The position numbers and the translations under genes are program-made. 64,000 nucleotides of DNA from Zygnema cylindricum (taxonomy: Eukaryota > Streptophyta > Zygnematophyceae > Zygnematales > Zygnemataceae): the NCBI GenBank assembly GCA_037447655.1, contig JBBHKE010000070.1, positions 1 to 64,000 on the forward strand, written 5' to 3'. Under the pieces are notes generated by a model, which was given only the letters and a program-made list of their open reading frames with translations, did no database searches and was not told the DNA's origin. This document shows, one piece after another, positions 54,630 to 64,000 of this stretch; position 1 is the stretch's first letter; each line of letters opens with the position of its first letter.

Positions 54630-56758
54630 TTAGGATTGATACACACAAGGATAGAAGGAAGACAAGATGTAGTGCGGAAGCAAAAGATAGCAAGAAGAGA
54701 TCACTCCAGTAAAAGACAATATATTTCACCGGAATATTTCCCCTCTTTCAAAAGATAGTTTTCTCTCAAACGACTAAGTCCTAAATACTACTCTCACGAA
54801 ACAGCAAGTATTACGAATCGTACGTGGTACCGAAAGTACACTGACGCCCAAACAAATAGTAGTACCTGCGAAACTACATAACTACATTCATGCGAAACTA
54901 CATTCATGACTTTCCCTAGATGATGCCTTAAGAACTACAGTAGAAGCAGTCAGTAGAAATGAAAGAAAGATAATTGCAACCAACACAGTACCATGGAAAA
55001 GACAAAGTTAAATCAACAGAAAAACACACACATCATGTGAGACAAAGTTAATCAACTTGAAATCAAAAACATTATGTAACAGAAGCTTAGTACAATTCCA
55101 TTCATAAAGGGATCGACCTTTTATATTTCATACTAATACGAAAGATGTCACTTAAAAACTTCTTGTTGTTTTGAAAAGATAGTTTCGTGCGTACTTGACG
55201 CGAGTTTTAATGATTAAGTACTAACTTGATTTAACGTGGTGGTTCAAATGGATTTGCGGATTGGGGGAGTAATTGTACGGATAATATTAAAGTGACGTGA
55301 AGGTCAAATTGAGTGGCGCTAACAAGCGTTTGAAATGGACGGCAGATCGCAAAGCGATCTGACGTGAAACATTACAAAGTGTGTGATTTGTAACATAATA
55401 AAACAAACGGAATTTATAGAAAAGTACGGCAACAGGACGGCACGTCATATTTGGCAAGTGGACAATAAATCAGTTATCGGCATTTATGGTAAAGGACGAA
55501 GTCTTGGTACGGACACGATGTGAGTAGCACGATTCCACTTCGACAAAAATGGTTCATGGTACATTTGAAGTGCGGACGGCGGCCGCCGATATACTTGGAG
55601 ATTCCCACTATTATAAGGACGTGATTCACTCGGGGACCACAAAATGACTTAAGCACGACGTATCGTTTACCGTATCACCGACACATACTCAAGAGTTTCA
55701 CACTGTACAACAAAGGTCAGCTGGACTTATGTGACTGATGCTGACTAGCATCGGTAACACTTTTTGTACGGAAAATATTTGTAAATACTTGAGAAACATC
55801 TGTTTGTAGTTTAGCGCATTATAAAATAGCATTTCACTCTTAAATTAGTGACACGTGTAGCTCTAGGATTAGCGTAGGAATCAGTAGAGTAAGTATAACT
55901 TGTAGGACTTAGAATACTTTTTGATTATCAACTGAATTTATCAAAGTAATGGCAGACTGTTTTTCTGCATCTTTGACCTGTCAGTGTGATCACTCTGATT
56001 GATATCTGGATATGAAACTTTGTGTGTATGTTCTATGATATAGAAATTATATGGTTGTGTAGTTTCATTTTGTTCTGATGTTTCTGTAGAATTATGTGAG
56101 AGACTTAATTGGTCAGTTTGATAAGCTGTCAGCTGTTTTTAGGAAACTTTGGAGCTCATAACTTGTGGATCCCTTGGTGGATTTGGCTGTAACTTTGAGA
56201 GGTCACAGTGTTTAGGATATACTGCATACTGGTGCAGTTTCAGCTGCTTTTGGTTATTGTGGAGTAATCTGTGTTGTCTAAAACACAACTGTTTTGAGGT
56301 AGTCTGTGGGTGTCTTCCGTGAGTAATCCATGGCTGAAATAGGCTATGGACAACACTTCTCAACCACTTCAGCCCTCTATTATAATCACAGATCCTGTTG
56401 TTCATCTTGTCATTGATTTGATTCCACAACTATTGTGTACTACTGTAACCTTCCTCCCAATATAGCTCCATTCGTTCACACTTGATATTCATGATTTTAA
56501 TCAACATTTCCTTCTCCGCTCCATAGCAAAAATCAGTTTCACTTGACATTTGATGATGGGGAAAGCATCAACTTAAACAATAGTATAAACAAAAATCCGA
56601 TATTATACCCTAAACGTAGAAAATTGTCCATATTTGAAAGAGTTTCAACATTTGGCCAAGAGAAAAAATATTCTAGTCTCAACTGCGTGAAACTCCCCGG
56701 ACACGTAAAAAATTTTGGTTCTATTCCAATTTAAAAAGCCCAACGTAGCTCAAATTAT
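54630..56758. mobile_element. Retroelement-like stretch, no coding sequence recognised
   Basis: Starts TGTTAGGATTGATACACACA with GCGGAAGCA shortly after, like the head at 29492. 54790-54910 shares GTTTCG / CGTACG-type words with the block inserted in G8 intron 14. The end is not defined; frames at 55474-55656 and 56139-56429 (-) are unrecognised. 56500-56758 is probably 3' flank of the LRR gene. Confidence 0.4.
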
Positions 56759-59121
56759 TTAACGGCCAAACTTGGGAGGAGGTGGACGTTTGCTGAATGC
56801 TTTTGGTGGAGGCGAAATTGCTGCATACAAATTTGCACAAACAAGTAAGAATAAAAAAATTGTTTACCATGATCCTAACCTGAGTGAACGTTAGGGATTC
56901 TGTTTCTAAAGATTGGTGGGTTATGTGACTGGAGCTAGTTAAGTACAACGGAAAGACAAGAAAATTGACACCATGAAAAATCTAAAATTGGTGCCTCTCA
57001 TTTTGGTGGAAAACCTAGGATATAAAGATCTGGTTGTTGTTTGGCAGTAAAATCATATTTTCAAATAAAATGTTAGAGAACTTACTGAAAGTTCAAAATG
57101 TAAAATCAGCCTAGGTTCCATCATCCCAAGATGATATACTCATTTTTTGGATCTTGGACATGATTGCCTCTTCGTTTATATCAATTTTTTAGAATAATTT
57201 TCATTCATCGTTTGCAACACAAAATGGCAGATTACGTTAACATCAGTAAGGACAAAGCTAGTTTTGGAATAAAAAAATATTAATAAGTTTTCCCACCTTT
57301 ACAAGTAAAATTGTTTCCGGGATTGGAAAACCCTTTGTTGCAGACACATTTGACCGCAGAATTAGAAATTGGGGTACAAACCCCTTTAGGCCCGCAACTA
57401 CCTCCAACTTGATAGGCATTGCAGAAATTTTTGCACTCCGTTGATGATTTTTGATTGAAAAATTTAACTCCTCCATTAATTTTTAAGCAGTTACCCTCTT
57501 CTATGATATATTGAGAATTGGTCTGCTTCTCATTTATCAAATAACCGGAAATATAGTTGCTACTTATGTCAATTTTGTACTCGTCGTTATAATCGTTTTC
57601 GACATAAGTAACATTTACGACGCCGGTCAGAAAGTTGTTGGAAATGTTCCTGAAAAACAAATGACATTAAGTCATACCTTTTGAGGTAAATCGTTTTAGT
57701 TTTTCGCTATATAGAAACTCGCTGATGATGGTGGGAAACGACGCTTTTTGATGTGATATCATTCATCAATTCTGTTTATCTTAAAAGCAAGAAATTTTCC
57801 ATGACATGTATCATCCTAAAACTTATCTAAATTTATTTCTATTGACGCGTGACATCACTGAAATTATTTCTGACTCGTGGCTGAGAAAAACGATTTTTTT
57901 AACTTTCTTTTTTTAACATTTAACTTTCTTTTTGCTTTTTATCTTAACAAAGCAACATTGTCTGCAATGTTGTTCATTTTCATGCTTCAAATTTTTGGGA
58001 TAGTAGAATCAAATTCCAATGGAATTTGAATGTCCAATATAGTTGTATAACGGAATTGCCTTAGAAAAAAATTACGGCAAGAGTTTGTGTCCACAGACTT
58101 GTTATGGCCTGAGATATTGAAGTCATTAAAAATAGTGTGCTTTGATTTAACAAAGTAGATTCCACGAAAACAAACCTAGGAAAGTAAAAATGGTAGAGTC
58201 ACGGAATAAAAGTTGTAAAAAGTAAATTTCATCCATGTTACAAACTTACAGAGTGGATATCCCAAGTGATAAATCGATGTGGTACTTTTCCAATAAATTT
58301 ATTGTTGCTCAAGTCTCTGCAAATCGTCAAATAAAATATATAAAGACCGTGAAAAGCAAACCAAATAGAAGAGCAGAATTGTCATCAAAAGTAAATTCTC
58401 AAATTTCCAATGCTGATTTAATACTATGTCACGTATACAAAATGACATCCATTTATTTCTTCTTTTTTCTTCAATAATTTTTTTTTCAAGGATGAAGAAA
58501 GTAATAAATTGGCATCAACGAAAAAGGCATATTCAGATGTTGATCTCCCTGCATTAACTATTTTACTAACAACAATATTACCATCCAAGAATAGAAAAAA
58601 AGGCTTATAGTTAGATCTGTGTTTCACAAATTCATCAAAAACTGATCAGGATCCAATCAAAAAAAAAAAAAAAAAAAGAATGGAAGATTCTTACACAAAT
58701 GCACTGGATTGGTTCCATGAAACAGTTCCATTCAAGTTGGTATTTTGAAGCCACCTGGTTAGAAGAGATCGCAAACACAAACTATTAAAAATTTATTTAT
58801 CTATATTTTTGTGTATACTTATTAATATTTAATCCATTTATATAGTATTGTTTTCATACGTTCATACTGCTTGAAACTTTCCTTAGTTAAATTTGAATTT
58901 TATGAACTCTTTCTAACATACTAACATTACTTATTTTACTTTTCAAACAGGTTGACTGTAAATTTTGAGGTTTTGAGTTTCCAAAAAGCAAAAAACATAG
59001 ATACTAAATAAATCAGAACCATTCAAAAAGCCATAGTCATAAAAGTACTCACAGTATAGGAATGCCGTGAGAGGAAAAACTTTTAGGAAGATTACCACTG
59101 AAATCATTCCCGTCTAGTTGT
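56759..59121 (-). CDS. LRR-EGF extracellular protein, 3' exons
   Basis: Minus-strand exons: 59121-59053 (LDGNDFSGNLPKSFS), 58754-58695 (LQNTNLNGTVSWNQSS), 58316-58250 (DLSNNKFIGKVPHRF), 57649-57297 and 56820-56759. Three are single leucine-rich repeats of the plant LxxNxLxGxxP type; the first two have phase-2 borders. The large exon has NISNNFLTGVVNVTY, then an EGF-like Cys cluster (CNAYQVGGSCGPKGVC, CVCNKGFSNPGNNFTC). The last exon gives a Pro-rich tail (ISPPPKAFSKRPPPPKFGR) and a TAA stop, joined in phase (1). No transmembrane or kinase exon follows, so the protein appears extracellular. The junction 58250/57649 is out of phase, so an exon is missing or an indel exists. The 5' end was not found. 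Confidence 0.7.
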
Positions 59122-60600
59122 CTGAACCAAGAAACCGAAAAAAAGTGTGATAAAATTGGAAATCACATCTCCATCTTTTTTTACATCCTTAACATATTGT
59201 TGTGGAGGAATTTCCCTTTACAATTTTTATATGCCTGATAAAGCACGTATATATATATGCACATATTTAGTATATATGTGTTTTTAATGTCGATAAAAAT
59301 TCTATTTGTTTTGCATATACATACATATATATATATATATATATATGTAGATTTATATATTCATATGTAGTATTTATGCATTTTTACATTCGATAATATA
59401 AAATTTGTTTATTATGATAATCACTGAAAACGAATCAGTTTTAGTCTCTTGATTCCTGCTTTTAGGACAAATCTATGCCCAAGATTTTGTCATTTCTCAC
59501 TGAATTTTACATTTATCAAACATCATATAAAATATGTTGACATTGAATATTGTACCTTACGGCCTTGTAACCAGCAAAAGTGAATTCCAGAATATGAAAA
59601 AAAGAACAGAAATCGACAGTCTCATAACCAATTGTCACCGTTGCATTTGGTTATGAGAATCCGTTCATTTCAAAGTTAACCACTATTAAATATGCTTTTT
59701 TTCATATGACTATTTATTTTGGAGTAGATTCTCACAAAATAAAAATATTTGGTAACCGGAAAATACTTTCCGGTAACGTCACCGAAAACTTGTTTTCACT
59801 CAATATCCTGTCATGGAAAGTAGAACCCTCCCTCCTCTCTTAAGTAAGAAACTTATTATATATTTTTTTCATAAATCAATTCCACATGTTATTTATTACA
59901 GTTTACCAAATTAAGTACAAAAATCTTCATCCATTCTCATTTGTTTCTGATTACAGTTCAAAATGATATTAACACGAATCAAATTAAAGTGATGCATATT
60001 TTCTCGTCCTACGTTATAACACTTTAATAGTTTCACCCAGTTGATTTTAGGCGATCTCGGACGATATTATTTACGGATATCGGAGCGCCGATATTATGTA
60101 CGGAAATCGGATCGCCGATATTGTACGGACGGCAAGATCGAATGGTACGGAATCGAGTGACGATTCCACGTCAGACACTTTTCGGCGAAAATTTTGACGT
60201 ATATTTGGGCGCAGCCACCGACGGCTGACATCGTTTATTTTGGTGTGTAGTTATTGGACCACACGAGTGCACATTCATTATTGGATAGGAGTGCACACAT
60301 GTACATATAGAGATTCATTGCATAGGCAAAGAACTATCTCTCTCAGAACAAGCTTTCATAGCAATTTGGTAGGCAATGATGTGCAACAGTTTTAATCATA
60401 GAAAACATCATTTGCACAGAGAGATCACAGATATCAAAGAGATTAGACATTTCAGATTATAGGAGTAGAATCCAGCTTTTATTTAGATAGGGAAATGTCC
60501 AAGAGACAACTGTAATTTCTACCTTTTATAATTCCATTTAAAGCTGCGTAAACCAGCCTCATCTATTGTCTACATCTAATTCTACTCCCATCTCTAACCC
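59122..60600. other. AT-rich stretch upstream of the LRR exons
   Basis: Further LRR exons would be expected here on the minus strand but none is clear. About 59320-59345 is an (AT)n run. 60050-60140 contains two copies of a GATATCGGAGCGCCGATATT-like unit about 36 bp apart. No RNA gene seen. Confidence 0.4.
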
Positions 60601-63600
60601 TTTGTGAGCCACATATCGACACTACCTTCTAGTGTATGTTCTAGGCTTTTCTACTTTAGCCCTCGGCCAGGGGCTAAGGTGAGCCCTCGGCCAAAGGCTA
60701 AGTGGTGCCCCGTGTGTCTTCAAGGTCCCTAGAGTGGAGGAGGCGAGGGCACACGAATCCGAGCAGTGAGTCCAGAGCGACGTCACCATCGATACCTGAA
60801 GCAGCAAAGGCAGCAAACAGAAAACCTGATCAGAACGGTTTCATCAGAAACCAGGCCTCTCAGACAGAAGACCAAACATTCTGTTAAGGGGAGATCATGA
60901 GGGACGATGTCAACAATATGGCATGGTCAAAGAGGATGGAGGAGACGACATGGAAAGCTATAAAGAGCTCACGAAGTGCAAAGGACGACCACAACTCAGT
61001 CAGAAGCGCAGAGGAGCAGATCACACTTAAATGGTTCAAGAAGACCGAGCTAACCAAGAATATCCTTCAAACATCGTATCAAGGTTGGACATCCATCAAA
61101 GTATACATCACTCATTTTTCCACTCTATTTGACAGAGCAGAGAAAGCAGGCCGGAAATTCTTAATGGCCACGTAGATCTGCTGGCTAATCTTTTCACTAC
61201 CGAAAGAATTTTCAGATGTCCTCACCTGGTTTGAGGAGCAGAATTCGGAAAAGTGGGAGTGGAGCGAAGTGGTGGAGGTGCTGTTAGAGATCGAATCCAA
61301 CATAGCAAACGTGTCCAAAGTCGACACACACTCTGATGGCTCCAACAATTCACCTGCAAGTGAGACAAAAGGAAAAGACAGGGTCAGTCAGTCACATTCA
61401 GGTGACAATGACAAGGAGAAAGAGACTCGCACCAAATGCAAGGAGGAGTCTAACTTTATGCAGGTACAAAGCATCTCGCAAAAAGGGAGTGGAGACAGCC
61501 AAGGCGGCAAGCAAGTCAAATCCAAAACTCAGCAAGAAACTGCAACAACAAAAGGCAGCTGCGACCCAAACTCCACAATACAGATTACGACAAATCCAGG
61601 AGTGCTTGCTTACCGAGCAGGGGGTGCATAAATTCGCCAGCAGGTTGCAAAGGGAAAGGAGAACACCCGTGGCAGCGAAGCCACAATGAAGGATGTCTCC
61701 AACCAAGCCAAATGGGAGCAGCTGACAGACCTGCAAGAAAGTGGCAGAAAGGTCAGGATCGAACAAGAACTGATGGACAAGGATGCAAGGCATTTCAAAG
61801 AAAAACTGAAACGGCAAGCAGTCAACCATCGGACATGGAGCAAGAAAACAGTTTTCAAGCTTAGATCTAACAAATTGCAGGTATTTCAAAACACTGCAGA
61901 AGATCAGAAAAGTGGGAGGGACAAGGAAAGAGGAGAGAGTGGGAGAAACTCACATGGGAATAGCCAAATGATCAGCAATGTGCAGATCAGCCGACTCCTA
62001 GAGTCGCACTTCGATCCAATCTCTCAGACTCTACCTCCGCATTCAAGGAAGGAATCAAACCTCACGAGTGGACCAAAACTCCATGACCTGTCACAAAGAA
62101 AACCGAGCCAAATTAGAGAAGAGTCTAACAAAGTCAAGGAAGAAGTAGACAGGAACAGAGTCAAGTCACAAAAGGAGAGGACAGCAGGGATCCCCACAAG
62201 AATTAGCCTAGATACTCACCAATCAGTTGGCAGAGAGATCCATGGAACCACGGGAAGCATGCGGAAACGTGGGAAGAGTTGCAAACATGGGGTTACAGAA
62301 ACCGATCATGCGACTACAATGGGCAACATCGCTCACAGCAGTAACGTTGGTCTGCAAGACGAAAACAGACAAGGAGGTCAGAAAATAGATCCAACCATGA
62401 AGGTAATGCATGGGAGCACATGGAGGGGCAAAGAGGGAACACTGGGAATCAGGGTGCAACCGTCAACAAGCATGACAGATTATTCAGATGCTAACGAGCT
62501 CAAAATCCAAAGCAACAACAAGAGCAATGGAGTCGAATCCTCACCAGAGATGGAGACGCCGTCAAGACGCTCCACGGATCGAGCACCACCTTCACCAAAT
62601 ACAAGTTCCAAGTCCACATCACTAGTCTCCATCATAAACCGCACAGGTGGAGAAGACCCAAGAGTCGAAAAGGATGAAAGTCTTGCAAAACCATGGAGAG
62701 AAGTGTTAGAATTTCCAAATATAGAAACTAACATACCATGGAGACAAGTGTTAGAGCACACAAAAATTGAAACTAACACAAAGGCATTCAGATTAGAGGC
62801 TAACATATAGAGATGTAGATCTAAGAAAGCCAAAGGAAAAAGAAAATCTGAATTAAACTCAAATGCTTACCGCTCAAGGACTAACAAACATAGACAGTTG
62901 AGTAGGGCAAAGGAGGAGACAAATGGGAGTTTACCATCTAAAGACTCGAGCAAGGAGGAGCCAAGAAACAAACAGAATGCCGGAGCATTCAGATCCTCCG
63001 TCGAGACCTCCAGCAAGGAAGACATTGCAAGTCTTTATGTCAACGGAAAAGATGGAAAATCCGCATACGGAAAAGGAGAAAAGGAAGAGTCAAAAATGGA
63101 GTTCGAAATTGTCATTTAAGAAAACGGAGGAAAGAAAAAAGTTGTAAGAAGGCAGGAAAAATTATCAACATGATCCTCAACAAATCTTTAAAAGATGACA
63201 CTAACCCTCAAAACTCTCTTAGGCATCTCTACAGAAAAGGAATGCCAGCAGAAAGCGGACGAATTCACCGGAACTCACCAAGATGGAGTCGAGAATCCGA
63301 CGACAGTGGGAGTGGACATCAAGTCGACACTCCAAACCAAGTCTAATCCATCAAAGAAAGCGGCCAAATCTGAACAGGAAGACAACATGTCAGAAATTCA
63401 GGCCAAGAAAATTCCAAGGACCTACAAGGAGGTATTGCTAACCCTAAACAGCAATACGATAGGTAGTGGAGAATTTCAAGGGAGGGAGAAAGGAAATTTA
63501 CCGAAACTTGGGAGGATAAGTAGCCTTGCCACATCTCCATCCTCAAGGATTCGGGCAACGGTCGAAGTTCAGCCGGTCATACAGCCCATGGAGGAGAACC

Positions 63601-64000
63601 TGCAAAGAAAAATCACAGCGGAAGGCATGAGTGGGTTAAGAGGAGTTCACAAAGAAAAACTGACATCAATGTTTGAAATTGGACTCCACATGGAAAACCA
63701 AATCGCAGGAACAGCAGTAGAGGGAGAAAGCCAGATCGAGGGAGAAAGCCAGATCTCAGTCCAGGCAGGAGCCAAAGGAGAAAGGGAGACCGGAAACTCA
63801 GAATTGAAACCTCATCAAGGAGCAAGAAAGTCGTTCTTACCTCAAGATTCCGGGAGACAAGTAGGGAGAAGCCTCACGTCTCCGCCAGAGGAAGTCCACC
63901 ACACAGGATGCGCAGCAGAAGGCGTGGATGGGAGAAAAAAGAAGGAAATCCAAAAACCTAAATTCCATGGCAAACTCATTTTTGAAAGATTAAGAGAGGA
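60600..64000 (+). pseudogene. Long decayed gag-like frame running off the window
   Basis: One forward frame from ATG 60897 to the window end (over 1,000 codons) has only six stops: TAG 61173, TAA 61629, TAG 62808, TAA 63117, TGA 63171, TAA 63189. The last 270 codons are open to position 64000. Residues after the start read LQTSYQGWTSIKVYITHFST, LFDRAEKAGRKF and ICWLIFSLPKEFSDVLTWFE, matching the UBN2-type copia Gag pattern. The rest is hydrophilic and Lys/Glu/Ser/Gln-rich, with WREVLEF / WRQVLEH / YKEVLLT repeats of unknown meaning. No zinc knuckle or pol is seen before the window ends. 60610-60720 has a GCCCTCGGCC repeat that may be leader. Most likely a degenerate retroelement. Confidence 0.55.

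Noticed and set aside
60897-63120. Alternative genetic code with TAA/TAG read as Gln, as in some ulvophyte algae, because several interruptions are TAA or TAG
   Set aside because: The G8 exons (about 1,060 codons) and the DCD exons use CAA/CAG for Gln and contain no in-frame TAA or TAG. The copia RNase H stop is TGA. Ordinary decay explains the stops.

Overview
The window looks like a large, repeat-rich nuclear genome from the green plant lineage. Three gene families point that way: a DCD-domain gene (a family known from green plants), a leucine-rich-repeat gene built from one-repeat exons of about 60-69 nt with mostly phase-2 junctions, and plant-style Ty1/copia retroelements. A CEMIP-like G8/parallel-beta-helix gene sits beside them. 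That family is unusual for seed plants, so a charophycean alga or seedless plant is a reasonable but unproven guess. Introns are spliceosomal (GT..AG), the code is standard, and gene density is low. No bacterial, plasmid or organelle features are visible.

Layout. 1-17.6 kb holds no intact gene. It is a mosaic of short non-autonomous DNA transposons (TA-flanked elements, hAT-like elements with 8-bp target duplications, PIF/Harbinger-like elements), a 49-bp and a 47-bp minisatellite, a copia pol fragment with its LTR, and stretches very rich in GTAC. 18.40-28.39 kb is a gene of about 20 exons on the + strand for a secreted protein of about 1,060 residues: signal peptide, G8 domain, CEMIP-type beta-helix core and a bacterial-type C-terminal module. 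28.8-42.3 kb contains long CT/GA tracts, a tRNA-like element, a broken copia element, a cluster of TA elements, hAT-like elements and a 1.3-kb purine tract. 43.03-45.68 kb is a five-exon gene for a 132-residue protein that is little more than a DCD domain. 47.6-49.8 kb is a three-layer nest of transposons. 50.34-54.63 kb is an inverted, diverged and apparently decaying copy of the 3' part of the G8 gene (24.55-28.94 kb). 54.63-56.5 kb looks like a retroelement remnant. 56.76-59.12 kb (- strand) is the 3' part of an LRR-EGF gene. 60.6-64 kb is a decayed retroelement gag-like frame that runs off the window.

The three real genes do not form an operon or an evident pathway. Two of them (G8 and LRR-EGF) encode extracellular proteins and one (DCD) belongs to a stress and cell-death-linked family. 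What ties the region together is rearrangement: the 4.4-kb inverted duplication around a 21-kb spacer of repeats, and repeated insertion of short transposons into each other and into introns. All gene models come from reading splice sites and phases by eye; no alignment or database search was run.
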